Part shown: piece by piece, positions 17,726 to 26,171 of the stretch | Numbering within the stretch: position 1 is the first letter of the stretch | How the letters are laid out: every line of letters starts with the position of its first letter | The notes under the pieces: generated by a model | What the model saw: only the letters and a program-made list of their open reading frames with translations | Told to the model about the DNA's origin: nothing | The model's database searches: none | Program-made: the position numbers and the translations under genes | NCBI RefSeq assembly: GCF_018882185.1 | Contig: NZ_JACVOY010000005.1 | Span: 62,001 to 126,000, forward strand | Direction: 5' to 3' | Length of the DNA stretch: 64,000 nt | From: Polynucleobacter sp. AP-Latsch-80-C2 | GTDB taxonomy: Bacteria > Pseudomonadota > Gammaproteobacteria > Burkholderiales > Burkholderiaceae

Positions 17726-17751
17726 AAAAAGCCCGCAATTGCGGGCTTTTT
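17726..17751. terminator. Bidirectional rho-independent terminator
   Basis: GCCCGC-AATT-GCGGGC hairpin flanked by A5 and T5, between the convergent molbindin gene and the exported two-repeat protein. Confidence 0.93.
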
Positions 17752-17790
17752 ACATCCATAAACTACTGGATCTCATACTGATTTACTGAT

Positions 17791-18372
17791 TTATTTCTTA
17801 GGCGTTACGAAACCAATCGCAGTGTCGTCTACGAACTCAATCATCACGTCATCGCCTGCTTTAAATTTCTCAAGTCCAAGAACGCTTGGATCCACTTTAA
17901 CTTTTTGCTTCTCACCACTAGGCATAGTGAAAGTCACAATACGTGTTTTTGCATCGATCGTAGAAATCTTGACGGTGGCATAAATAGTATCTGTAGTTTC
18001 TTCAAATGGCTTGGCAGAACCTTTGCCAGCAATAGTGACTGAGCGCACTCCAGAAACGCCTGGTTTTGCATCCTTCACTGCGGCAGTAAGACCAACAGCA
18101 ACAGCTTGCGCATGCTCAACCAAAAATACATCTCCCTTTTTAACTTTTTCTAAATCTTTAATCTGTTTTGATACATTCATTTGCGCCAAATTACCGTTTG
18201 CGTCCTTTAGAACGATGATGCGCTTTTTAACGTCAACAGAATCAACCGTAGCATTTAATACAACTGCATCCGCTGCCAATGGCACCATTTTGGCTGGCAC
18301 TTGGGCGATTGCAGAGGCTGCGAAAACAAGACCTGCCGATGCAAATAAACTAGCAATGAGTGTTTTTTTCAA
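17791..18372 (-). CDS. Exported protein with two tandem beta-rich repeats (unknown function)
   Basis: A 193-residue secreted or periplasmic protein with a clear signal peptide ending near S-A-I-A-Q. The mature part is an internal duplication. Copy 1 (about residues 40-95) has the pattern A-T-V-x-x-V-D-x-K-x-R-I-I-V-L then K-K-G-D-V-F-L-V-E and A-V-A-V-G. Copy 2 (about 130-190) has A-T-V-K-I-S-T-I-D-A-K-T-R-I-V-T-F then K-A-G-D-D-V-M-I-E and A-I-G-F-V. The repeats look like small beta barrels. Similar proteins are scattered in proteobacteria without assigned function. It has its own 180-base upstream region and a convergent terminator downstream. Confidence 0.75.
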   Translation of the reverse strand: MKKTLIASLFASAGLVFAASAIAQVPAKMVPLAADAVVLNATVDSVDVKKRIIVLKDANGNLAQMNVSKQIKDLEKVKKGDVFLVEHAQAVAVGLTAAVKDAKPGVSGVRSVTIAGKGSAKPFEETTDTIYATVKISTIDAKTRIVTFTMPSGEKQKVKVDPSVLGLEKFKAGDDVMIEFVDDTAIGFVTPKK

Positions 18373-18556
18373 GATAACTCCTAATAAGGGGTGAAGGTTA
18401 AATGTGCATCCAAAGGGAGGTCACACATTCATTGTACCCATGCCACCTTAAATTCCTAGTCCTAGTGCCATTCTCCCTTTAGACCCTGTTTTGGCAAGTT
18501 TGGTAAATTAGCTTAGGAATTCAACCCAAGCGCATAACTTAGAGAACTGGACCTTA

Positions 18557-19417
18557 GTGATCTTGATTCAATCCTGGCAAGAAGCTGCAAAGGCAGCATT
18601 TGCCATTCGTCAAAAAGTCTTTATCGAAGAGCAAGGGGTTCCAGAAGATCTGGAGTTAGATGAATTCGACCCACTGGCAACCCATGCCCTCGCTTTTCAG
18701 AAATCTGAGTGCATAGGCACAGGCCGACTAGTGCCCCTTAAGGATAAATGCGGCCAAATCGGCCGAATGGCCGTGCTTCCTGACTATAGAAATACTGGGG
18801 TTGGACGAGCCCTATTAGAGCAACTCATTGAACATGCACGATCCCTTGGCATACAGAGCCTCGTCCTACATTCTCAAGTCGTAGCTATTCCCTTTTATGA
18901 AAAACACGGTTTTCGGGTACAGGGGGATATTTACGATGAAGCAGGTATTCCACATCGTAATATGATTCTTCTATTACCGAAATTAAATTCAGTTCAAATG
19001 CCTACGACCCCTACCCCCTATTTACATCGCGTTTGTTACTCCGATACTGATGCAGCTGGCTTTGTCTACCATGGTCGCTATCTTGAGATTTTTGAACGCA
19101 GCCGAGCTGAATGGCTCTATCAACACGACCTCAGCCCCACCAAGTTAGTGAATGAGTTTGGCATTCTATTGCCCGTTCGCGAGCTCACGATGAACTTTTA
19201 TAAACCGGGTCGACTAGACGATCTTCTCTATATTGATCAAGTAATTGAACATCGCGGCCGAACCCAGGTTGCAGTAAAGCAAACCGCTAGTCGCATGATT
19301 CATGAAGGCAATGCCGATGACTTACAAATTATTGCAAGCGCTCTACTTCACATTGTTTGTGTCGACACCACGACGCTAAAACCTAAAGCAATACCTGACT
19401 GGCTTTTTATTGATTGA
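18557..19417 (+). CDS. Fusion of GNAT acetyltransferase and YbgC-type acyl-CoA thioesterase
   Basis: A single 286-residue frame encodes two enzymes. Residues 1-145 form an ElaA-like GNAT domain with the acetyl-CoA loop G-R-M-A-V-L-P-D-Y-R-N-T-G-V-G-R-A-L-L and F-Y-E-K-H-G-F. Residues 153-286 form a 4-hydroxybenzoyl-CoA-type hotdog thioesterase with the YbgC signature Y-S-D-T-D-A-A-G-F-V-Y-H-x-R-Y-L-E-I-F-E. A short T/P-rich linker joins them, so the fusion seems genuine rather than a lost stop codon. The start is GTG 18557; an internal ATG begins the hotdog part. Eight bases separate it from the thiol dioxygenase gene. Substrates are unknown. Confidence 0.82.
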   Translation: MILIQSWQEAAKAAFAIRQKVFIEEQGVPEDLELDEFDPLATHALAFQKSECIGTGRLVPLKDKCGQIGRMAVLPDYRNTGVGRALLEQLIEHARSLGIQSLVLHSQVVAIPFYEKHGFRVQGDIYDEAGIPHRNMILLLPKLNSVQMPTTPTPYLHRVCYSDTDAAGFVYHGRYLEIFERSRAEWLYQHDLSPTKLVNEFGILLPVRELTMNFYKPGRLDDLLYIDQVIEHRGRTQVAVKQTASRMIHEGNADDLQIIASALLHIVCVDTTTLKPKAIPDWLFID

Positions 19418-19424
19418 TTGAAAT

Positions 19425-20006
19425 ATGGCTGATGGAAAATTACTGACTTTTGTCAAAGGACTCACTGTTTTGCTAGAACAACACGCTAGCGAAGAAGTGA
19501 TATTCACCCAAGGAAAAAAGCTGCTCGAGAATTTAATCTCGGTTGATGACTGGCTTCCTAATGAATTCGCTCAGCCGCACCCTCAGTATTACCAGCAATA
19601 TTTACTGTATGCAGATCCCTTTGATCGATTTTCAATCCTCAGCTTTGTATGGGGCCCTGGTCAAAAAACGCCAGTACATAACCATACTGTTTGGGGCATG
19701 ATTGGCCAATTACGCGGTCAAGAGAAAGGTACTCTCTACTACCAACAAGCGGATGGAAGCTATAAGCCTGGATCACCCACGATCTGTTCACCAGGCCATG
19801 TCGATACCGTCTCCCCCAATACACATGACATTCATGAAGTTGCCAATAACCATCAAGACCAAACTTCAATCAGCATTCATGTTTATGGCGGAAATATGGT
19901 CAAAGTTGAGCGCGCCGTATTTGATCCTATTACGGGTAGCGAGAAAGTCTTTATTTCCGGCTATGCCAATAGGCTTGTGCCTAACCTCTGGAGCCAGTCT
20001 CAATAA
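19425..20006 (+). CDS. Cysteine dioxygenase-family thiol dioxygenase
   Basis: A cupin-fold iron enzyme of 193 residues that adds oxygen to a small thiol such as cysteine or 3-mercaptopropionate. The metal-binding pair is in P-V-H-N-H-T-V-W-G-M near residue 88 and the third histidine in I-S-I-H-V-Y-G-G near 150. The late S-x-H-x-x-H-E-V-type segment (N-T-H-D-I-H-E-V) supplies the active-site His/Tyr region. The W-x-P-G-Q-x-T-P-V-H-N-H layout is standard for bacterial members. Cysteine and 3-mercaptopropionate preference cannot be separated by eye. It is probably co-transcribed with the upstream fusion gene. Confidence 0.87.
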   Translation: MADGKLLTFVKGLTVLLEQHASEEVIFTQGKKLLENLISVDDWLPNEFAQPHPQYYQQYLLYADPFDRFSILSFVWGPGQKTPVHNHTVWGMIGQLRGQEKGTLYYQQADGSYKPGSPTICSPGHVDTVSPNTHDIHEVANNHQDQTSISIHVYGGNMVKVERAVFDPITGSEKVFISGYANRLVPNLWSQSQ

Positions 20007-20130
20007 ATTGGCACACGGAGCTAATGGCTTAAAATAGAGATTCTTACTGCAAATGCTTTAGCGTGGCAGTTCACCCCATTGGCCGGGATAGTCTTTTAAT
20101 TGAATACGGGCCAATATTTCTTTGGTCCCT

Positions 20131-21423
20131 ATGTTATTTACAGAACTCGGTTTATCCGAACCCATTCTTCGCGCTATCGCAGAAGAAGGCTACACCAGCC
20201 CTACCCCTATTCAAGCCAAATCTATTCCCGCTGTTTTAAAAGGGGGGGATCTACTTGCTGCAGCTCAAACCGGCACGGGTAAAACCGCTGGATTTACGCT
20301 TCCTATTCTGCAACGGCTTAGTAGCAGCAAAACAAGCGGCGGTAAGCGTTTATTGCGTGTATTGATTCTGACCCCTACCCGTGAATTAGCCGCTCAAGTT
20401 CAAGAGTCTGTAATGACTTATGGCAGATATACCGACCTCAAGTCCACCGTCATCTTTGGCGGTGTTGGTGCCAATCCACAAATCAAAGCGATTGCTGCTG
20501 GCCTAGATATCTTGGTGGCAACGCCAGGTCGACTTTTAGATTTAATGTCACAGAAATGCGTCTCTTTGGATGCGGTTGAGATTTTGGTTTTAGATGAAGC
20601 AGATCGCATGCTGGATATGGGCTTTTTACGGGATATTAAAAAAGTCTTGGCAGCCTTGCCCAAAAAGCGTCAGAACCTGTTATTTTCTGCAACCTTTTCA
20701 GATGAAATCAAATCCCTCGCTGACGGCTTATTGAATTCTCCTGAGTTAATTGAAGTAGCGCGTAGCAATAGCACCAATGAGGCAATTGCCCAATTAATCC
20801 ATCCTGTGGATCGCACTAAGAAGCAGGCTTTGCTTGCTCACCTCATTAAAGGCAACGATTGGAAACAAGTCCTAGTCTTTACGCGCACAAAGCATGGTGC
20901 CAATAAGCTGGTAACTCAATTAGAAAAAGATGGCATTACTTGTATGGCTATTCATGGCAATAAAAGCCAGTCAGCACGTACCAAAGCCTTGGCTGACTTT
21001 AAAGCTGGGAAACTCACAGCATTAGTTGCAACCGATATTGCTGCACGCGGTATTGATATTGATCAACTACCCCATGTGGTGAACTTTGATCTGCCAAATG
21101 TTTCAGAAGACTATGTTCACCGCATCGGCAGAACGGGCCGTGCTGGCTCAAATGGTGTGGCAGTTTCTTTGGTATGTGTCGATGAACACCAAATGCTTCG
21201 AGATATTGAGAGGCTGATTAAGCAAAAACTGCCGCAAGAAATTATTGCTGGATTTGAACCAGATCCAAATGCTGTGGCACAACCGATCCAATTACGCAGC
21301 CAGCAGCACCAACAATCTAGAAAACCGAGTACTCAAAAACCTGGTGGCGGTAACGCGAACTCAGGACGAGGTAAACCTGCAGCCAAGCGCAGCAGCCCAC
21401 CAAAGAAGAGCTTTAGCAGATAA
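20131..21423 (+). CDS. rhlE: DEAD-box ATP-dependent RNA helicase (RhlE-like)
   Basis: A cytoplasmic RNA helicase of about 430 residues. It has the Q motif (F-x-x-L-G-L then G-Y-T-S-P-T-P-I-Q), motif [10 protein letters not shown], Ia [32 protein letters not shown] and [12 protein letters not shown]. The last 60 residues are a Q/S/K/R-rich basic tail that likely binds RNA. ATG 20131 is preferred to the TTG at 20122. RhlE-type enzymes act in ribosome assembly and cold adaptation. Confidence 0.93.
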   Translation: MLFTELGLSEPILRAIAEEGYTSPTPIQAKSIPAVLKGGDLLAAAQTGTGKTAGFTLPILQRLSSSKTSGGKRLLRVLILTPTRELAAQVQESVMTYGRYTDLKSTVIFGGVGANPQIKAIAAGLDILVATPGRLLDLMSQKCVSLDAVEILVLDEADRMLDMGFLRDIKKVLAALPKKRQNLLFSATFSDEIKSLADGLLNSPELIEVARSNSTNEAIAQLIHPVDRTKKQALLAHLIKGNDWKQVLVFTRTKHGANKLVTQLEKDGITCMAIHGNKSQSARTKALADFKAGKLTALVATDIAARGIDIDQLPHVVNFDLPNVSEDYVHRIGRTGRAGSNGVAVSLVCVDEHQMLRDIERLIKQKLPQEIIAGFEPDPNAVAQPIQLRSQQHQQSRKPSTQKPGGGNANSGRGKPAAKRSSPPKKSFSR

Positions 21424-21473
21424 CTCATCCTATAAAATAGAACTTTAATTGACCACAGCATAAGCAAAAACAT

Positions 21474-22583
21474 ATGACCTTTAATCGCCGTTCAGTCCTC
21501 AAAACTCTCGCTGGCGCTTTCGTGCTGCCAGTATTCAACCCAATCTCGAATGCTTTGTCTCAAACTACATCCGAGTGGACTACTTACGAAATAGTGACGG
21601 AAGTTAACTTAGAGTCCCCAAAAGGCTTTGCAGAAACTTGGATTCCTCTGCCACTGGTTCTCGATACTGACTACTTTAAAACGCTAGCCATTAGATCTGA
21701 AGCGAGCGATCCAAAAGCAATCAGTCAAGTCTACGAAACCCCAAACAGGCAAGCTCGCATGCTTTGGACTAAATGGGATAAGTCAGCAGATAGTCATACC
21801 GTCAAGGTATCTATGTTGATAAGCACACGCAATCGTAATCAAACGTTTTCTACTCCTAACCCCGCCATCAAATTAAGCAAGGGTGAGCAAAAGTTTTGGA
21901 CTCGTGGAACCCACTACCTACCTGTAGATGGCATCGTTAAATCCAAATCTATAGAAGCCCTTGCCAAGCTACCAAATAACGCTAGTGATATCGATAAAGC
22001 AAAAGCTATATACAACTGGGTTGTTGACAATACCTATCGCAACGCCAGCACTCGTGGTTGCGGTCAAGGCGATGTGAAGCTCATGCTTGAAACCAATAAT
22101 CTTGGTGGTAAGTGCGCTGATATCAATGCCGTATTTGTGGCATTAGCACGATCCGCCGGCCTTCCTGCGCGTGATGTCTACGGTATTCGTGTCGCGGACT
22201 CTGCTCGTGGCTATAAGAGCTTGGGTAAGGCTGGCGATATCACCAAAGCTCAACATTGCCGTGCAGAATTCTATGCAGCTGGCTATGGTTGGATCCCCGT
22301 TGATCCTGCCGATGTGCGTAAAGTCATCCTAGAAGAAACTGGCGGTTTAGCAGTCACCGATCCCAGGGTAGTGGCAATTCGTGATTATCTTTTCGGCAAC
22401 TGGGAAATGAATTGGATGGCCTATAACTACGACCATGATTTATCCCTGCCTGGATCTAAATTAGGTAAAAATGGAGACATTCCTTTCTTGATGTATCCGC
22501 AAGCCGAAAATACAGAAGGTCGCTTCGACTCCTTGGATCCAGACAACTTTAAATACAAAATCACTAGCAGACGTATTGGGTAA
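21474..22583 (+). CDS. Tat-exported transglutaminase-like (cysteine peptidase fold) protein
   Basis: A 369-residue protein with a twin-arginine signal (N-R-R-S-V-L-K, then a hydrophobic stretch) and so probably exported folded to the periplasm. The central domain has the transglutaminase-like triad region: G-G-K-C-A-D-I-N-A-V-F-V-A-L-A-R near residue 210 (Cys), Q-H-C-R-A-E-F-Y near 260 (His) and W-I-P-V-D-P-A-D (Asp). Family members act as peptidases or amide-forming enzymes. It slightly precedes a TlpA-like thioredoxin gene, which might keep its cysteines reduced. No substrate can be named. Confidence 0.85.
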   Translation: MTFNRRSVLKTLAGAFVLPVFNPISNALSQTTSEWTTYEIVTEVNLESPKGFAETWIPLPLVLDTDYFKTLAIRSEASDPKAISQVYETPNRQARMLWTKWDKSADSHTVKVSMLISTRNRNQTFSTPNPAIKLSKGEQKFWTRGTHYLPVDGIVKSKSIEALAKLPNNASDIDKAKAIYNWVVDNTYRNASTRGCGQGDVKLMLETNNLGGKCADINAVFVALARSAGLPARDVYGIRVADSARGYKSLGKAGDITKAQHCRAEFYAAGYGWIPVDPADVRKVILEETGGLAVTDPRVVAIRDYLFGNWEMNWMAYNYDHDLSLPGSKLGKNGDIPFLMYPQAENTEGRFDSLDPDNFKYKITSRRIG

Positions 22584-22614
22584 GCATTTCCTTTCCTATT
22601 ACTCTTTTCTTCTA

Positions 22615-23151
22615 ATGGATATGCCAGCCAAGACTTCAATTTTTTCGCTGGCATTTTCTTGTCTAGTGCTTTTGAGCAGCCATTCACATGCAGAATGGAA
22701 GTCGCCCTCCCAAATAGGAGTAAATCAAACTCCTAGCTTGCAGCTAAAGAATTTATCAGGCCAAACAATTGACCTGAACGCCTATAAAGGCAAAGTTGTC
22801 GTTGTCAATTTCTGGGCAAGCTGGTGTGAACCCTGCAGAGAAGAATTCAATGAACTCATTCAACTGCAGGAAGACTATCGATCCAAAGGCTTGGTTGTTC
22901 TTGCAGTAAATCTTGCAGAAATGCAGCCTCGTATTACCCAGTTCTTGAAGGGTAATGGGATTTCAGAGAATAAGCTTGAAATTTTGCTAGACCGAAATAG
23001 CATTGCCTACAAATCCTGGAAAGCTAGAGGCATTCCAACTACTTTCCTCATTGGTAAAAATGCTAAGGTTGAGGGTGTGTGGATAGGCGCCATAGATAAT
23101 GTTGATTCCGATGCGGTCAAAGGAAAAATTGAGTCCCTTTTACGTCAATAG
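22615..23151 (+). CDS. TlpA/ResA-like periplasmic thioredoxin
   Basis: A thiol-disulfide protein of about 178 residues with an N-terminal signal or anchor (S-I-F-S-L-A-F-S-C-L-V-L-L then H-S-H-A-E). Its fold carries the redox motif W-A-S-W-C-E-P-C and the cis-proline G-I-P-T-T-F-L-I. It probably reduces periplasmic cysteines, for example in cytochrome c maturation or in the neighbouring exported enzyme. ATG 22615 (or 22621) is preferred; an upstream TTG at 22576 would overlap the previous gene by eight bases. Confidence 0.88.
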   Translation: MDMPAKTSIFSLAFSCLVLLSSHSHAEWKSPSQIGVNQTPSLQLKNLSGQTIDLNAYKGKVVVVNFWASWCEPCREEFNELIQLQEDYRSKGLVVLAVNLAEMQPRITQFLKGNGISENKLEILLDRNSIAYKSWKARGIPTTFLIGKNAKVEGVWIGAIDNVDSDAVKGKIESLLRQ

Positions 23152-23175
23152 ATTGAAGTCTGATACTGTTCTGCT

Positions 23176-24237
23176 ATGAATTTACCCACTACCCCCACTG
23201 AACCCCGCCTAACCTCCCTATCGCATGGAGGCGGCTGTGGCTGCAAAATTGCACCAGGTGTTCTTTCTGAGATTTTGAAGAATGTTCCGCAACTGCCCTT
23301 TCCGAAAGAACTACTCATCGGCATTGAGACATCCGATGACGCGGCGGTTTATCAAATTAATGAATCCCAGGCAATCGTAGCAACAACCGATTTCTTCATG
23401 CCGATTGTGGATGACCCATTTGATTTTGGGAAAATTGCGGCTACCAATGCCATCAGCGATATCTATGCAATGGGCGGCACCCCTTTGTTTGCTCTGGCAT
23501 TAGTGGGTATGCCCATTAAAGTCTTATCCAACAAAACGATTGCTCGCATCCTGGAAGGTGGCGCTGAAGCATGTCGTAGCGCAGGCATTCCCATTGCTGG
23601 CGGACACACGATTGATTCTGTTGAACCAATTTATGGACTAGTGGCCATTGGAATCGTTGATCCTAAGCGCGTTAAAAGTAATGCTTCCGCACAGGCAGGT
23701 GATGTTCTCATTCTCGGCAAACCACTAGGTGTTGGCGTCTTGTCAGCAGCGCTAAAAAAAGATGTGCTCGGACCAGATGGTTACAAAGAGATGATTGCCA
23801 ACACCACCAAACTCAATTCTGCAGGCCCCGACCTTGCAAAGCTTCCAGGTGTTCATGCCCTCACCGATGTCACTGGCTTTGGTTTGGCGGGGCACATGTT
23901 AGAGCTAGCAAGAGGGTCTCATTGCACGGCGCACATTGACTGGAGCCAAGTGCCCCTTCTTTCGAATGTTGAGCAATTTGCTGAGGATGGAATAGTGACT
24001 GGCGCCTCTGGTCGCAACTGGGAGAGTTATGGGCATGATGTTGCCATCCCTGCAAACTTTAGCGCAGCACAGTTAGCACTATTAACCGATCCTCAAACTA
24101 GTGGCGGACTCTTAGTATCGTGCAGCCCTGAAACTGTTAAGACGGTACTAGAAATTTTCAATCAACACCACTTTTTAGGCGCTCGCGTCATTGGGCAGAT
24201 GAGTAAATCTCAAGATAAACCGGTGGTGGTTTCTTAA
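23176..24237 (+). CDS. selD: Selenide, water dikinase
   Basis: Makes selenophosphate from selenide and ATP for selenocysteine and/or 2-selenouridine tRNA. It has 353 residues, the usual length. The N-terminal G-G-G-C-G-C-K-I motif gives the catalytic cysteine and lysine (a Cys form, not Sec). Next come S-D-D-A-A-V-Y, T-T-D-F-F-M-P-I-V-D-D-P-F-D-F-G-K-I-A-A-T-N-A, and G-G-H-T-I-D. No selA, selB, tRNA-Sec or 2-selenouridine synthase gene is in the window. It overlaps the convergent gene's stop by four bases. Confidence 0.95.
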   Translation: MNLPTTPTEPRLTSLSHGGGCGCKIAPGVLSEILKNVPQLPFPKELLIGIETSDDAAVYQINESQAIVATTDFFMPIVDDPFDFGKIAATNAISDIYAMGGTPLFALALVGMPIKVLSNKTIARILEGGAEACRSAGIPIAGGHTIDSVEPIYGLVAIGIVDPKRVKSNASAQAGDVLILGKPLGVGVLSAALKKDVLGPDGYKEMIANTTKLNSAGPDLAKLPGVHALTDVTGFGLAGHMLELARGSHCTAHIDWSQVPLLSNVEQFAEDGIVTGASGRNWESYGHDVAIPANFSAAQLALLTDPQTSGGLLVSCSPETVKTVLEIFNQHHFLGARVIGQMSKSQDKPVVVS

Positions 24238-25118
24238 TCGGCTTTCTGTAGATTGAAGACACTCGAGAAATCGAGCTGTCCATTGCCGGCTTTGCTATGG
24301 CTTTCATATAAGTATTGCGCCAATTTACCCAGCGGAATATTAGCTTCTAGATTTTCAGCATTTTCTACAGCCAGCCCCAAATCTTTCAGCATTAAATCAA
24401 CGCCAAAGCCACCAGCGTAGCCTTTAGATGAGGGTACATTTTCCATTACACCTGGACAAGGGTTGTACAACTCTAATGCCCAATTGCGACCCGAACTTTT
24501 AGACATAATGTCCGATAGCACTTTGGGATCCATGCCATTGGCAATTCCTAAACGGAGAGCCTCACTAGTGCCCAGCATCTGGATACCCAACAACATGTTG
24601 TTACAGACCTTCACCGTTTGGCCGGCACCACTGTTACCTGCGTGAAAAATATTCTTACCCATTTTTTCCAGTAAGGGACGAGCACGCTCTACATCCACCC
24701 CTTCTCCGCCAACCATAAAGGTCAAGGTGCCCGCTTGCGCGCCAGCAGTTCCACCGGAAACCGGCGCATCAATCATAGCGAGACCTTTTTCTTTTGCGGC
24801 GGCTGCTACGGCCTGGGCAACCTTAGGTGAAATTGTTGAGCAATCAACTAATAAAGTCTTGGGATTTGCATGTACTAATAAACCATCAACCCCAAGATAT
24901 AGGCCTTCAACATGCCGTGAGGCCGGCAGCATGGTAATCACAATATCGGCATCTTTGGCGGTGGCATTTGCATTGGATGCAATAGCACCACCAGCACCAG
25001 AGAATGCCTCCAACTGACTCTGGACTAAATCAAAACCCATCACTTCATGACCTACTTTTAGCAAGTTGAGCGCCATTGGCAAACCCATATTGCCTAAACC
25101 AATAAATCCGACTTTCAT
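24234..25118 (-). CDS. 3-hydroxyisobutyrate/2-hydroxy-3-oxopropionate-type dehydrogenase
   Basis: NAD(P)-dependent beta-hydroxyacid dehydrogenase of 294 residues. It has the N-terminal Rossmann motif G-F-I-G-L-G-N-M-G-L-P-M-A, the substrate loop D-A-P-V-S-G-G-T-A-G-A-Q-A-G-T-L near residue 118, and the catalytic lysine region G-A-G-Q-T-V-K-V-C-N-N. These fit MmsB, GarR or a related enzyme. Hydroxyisobutyrate (valine breakdown) and tartronate semialdehyde are both possible substrates, and sequence alone does not decide. A cupin gene lies 11 bases upstream in the same direction. Confidence 0.85.
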   Translation of the reverse strand: MKVGFIGLGNMGLPMALNLLKVGHEVMGFDLVQSQLEAFSGAGGAIASNANATAKDADIVITMLPASRHVEGLYLGVDGLLVHANPKTLLVDCSTISPKVAQAVAAAAKEKGLAMIDAPVSGGTAGAQAGTLTFMVGGEGVDVERARPLLEKMGKNIFHAGNSGAGQTVKVCNNMLLGIQMLGTSEALRLGIANGMDPKVLSDIMSKSSGRNWALELYNPCPGVMENVPSSKGYAGGFGVDLMLKDLGLAVENAENLEANIPLGKLAQYLYESHSKAGNGQLDFSSVFNLQKAD

Positions 25119-25129
25119 ATCGCCCCCAA

Positions 25130-25408
25130 TTAAATAACGGATTGCTTTCTAGCGGCTAAATATTTCACGCCCTGTAAGCCATAGGATTCTGCATGCAACT
25201 CTTCGTAACTCAAATGAAAAATATCACCCGGCCCAAAGGTTTGACTCTGATGGTCAATGACCAAATCAATACTGCCACTTAAGACAAGCGCTTTAACCTC
25301 AAATGGATGCGTATGCAGATCTAAATGCCCATTAGGTTCACGCTGCACCTCCACGGGATCAGGATAAGCCTCTCGTTTTAGTAATTGGATAAATTCTTCA
25401 CGGTTCAT
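25130..25408 (-). CDS. Small cupin-domain protein
   Basis: A 92-residue single cupin barrel with the motif H-L-D-L-H-T-H-P-F-E-V-K-A-L-V-L-S-G and a closing F-G-P-G-D-I-F-H-L. The histidines could bind a metal. It precedes the hydroxyacid dehydrogenase gene by 11 bases and is probably in one operon with it. Function unknown; such proteins often act as isomerases or sensors. Confidence 0.78.
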   Translation of the reverse strand: MNREEFIQLLKREAYPDPVEVQREPNGHLDLHTHPFEVKALVLSGSIDLVIDHQSQTFGPGDIFHLSYEELHAESYGLQGVKYLAARKQSVI

Positions 25409-25465
25409 TCCTTTACTATAGCGCGGATATACACTCCTATCATTGCGCTAATTTCACGAGGTGAT

Positions 25466-25759
25466 ATGTCATTCAAAGTTATAGGTTTAATTGAATTAAC
25501 GGATCAAGGTGCTTTTGAGCAATACCGCAATCAGGTCAGTCAAACAGTAGAGCTATATAGAGGCCACATCCATGTGCGCGGAACGATAACTGAACTCTTT
25601 TGGAATGAGCTAGGCTGTGCACCCTTTCATGCTTATGTTGAACTTGAGTTTCCCAGCACGGAAGATGCCTATGCATGGGCGCATAGTCCCGACTACCAAG
25701 CTTTAGTTCCCATTCGAAATAAAGCCATGAAGCTAACCCTGTTTGGGGTAGCTATTTAA
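25466..25759 (+). CDS. DUF1330-like small ferredoxin-fold protein
   Basis: A 97-residue cytoplasmic protein resembling DUF1330 (dimeric alpha-beta barrel): V-I-G-L-I-E-L-T, F-E-Q-Y-R-N-Q-V-S-Q-T-V-E-L-Y, R-G, and E-F-P-S-x-E-D-A-Y-A-W-A-H-S-P-D-Y-Q-A-L-V-P-I-R. GAGGTG at 25458-25463 fixes the ATG at 25466; a longer frame upstream would overlap the cupin gene. The related fold is used in small oxygenases and isomerases, but no activity is known here. Confidence 0.78.
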   Translation: MSFKVIGLIELTDQGAFEQYRNQVSQTVELYRGHIHVRGTITELFWNELGCAPFHAYVELEFPSTEDAYAWAHSPDYQALVPIRNKAMKLTLFGVAI

Positions 25760-25773
25760 CGCACCCAAAAAAG

Positions 25774-25799
25774 AAGCCTAGCGTTTGAAGGCTAGGCTT
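25774..25799 (-). terminator. Rho-independent terminator (mainly minus strand)
   Basis: AAGCCTAGC-N8-GCTAGGCTT hairpin. On the minus strand it is followed by CTTCTTTTTT-like sequence, serving the small basic protein gene at 25821. It also separates the convergent DUF1330 gene. Confidence 0.8.
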
Positions 25800-25820
25800 G
25801 CTATGACATTGGGGAAAGAA

Positions 25821-26009
25821 TTACTTCTTAGCTTCCATCGCCTCTTTTGCAGCAGTAATTTCTTTGCGACGCTCTTTGCATGCACCAGCAATTTCTTGCA
25901 AGGCTTTACGAGCACGCGCTGCTGATGCCTTAATTCCTTTTTCAATAAATTTTTCGTTTTCGGCTTTGTAAGTTTCAAAAGCAGCTAACAATGTATCGTG
26001 TTGTGACAT
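25821..26009 (-). CDS. Small basic helical protein (histone-H1-like / nucleoid family of Burkholderiales)
   Basis: A 62-residue, highly charged, all-helical protein with the core K-A-S-A-A-R-A-R-K-A-L-Q-E-I and a C-terminal R-R-K-E-I-T-A-A-K. Proteins of this pattern are common in Burkholderiales and are sometimes labelled histone H1-like, though DNA binding is not shown here. An AGGAG ribosome site eight bases before the ATG and a terminator after the stop make a stand-alone, probably well expressed gene. Confidence 0.75.
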   Translation of the reverse strand: MSQHDTLLAAFETYKAENEKFIEKGIKASAARARKALQEIAGACKERRKEITAAKEAMEAKK

Positions 26010-26171
26010 CGTGTCTCCTATTAATCTAAAAAATATTCATTCCAACAACGCAGTCAGTATATCCCTATAAAAACTATAGAAATTAGCCCATTTCATCAGG
26101 GATAACGCTTAGAAAGCAGGGTTCAGCCAAAATGGGTACATTGGATAAAAATATACTCGGAGACTTAAGAG

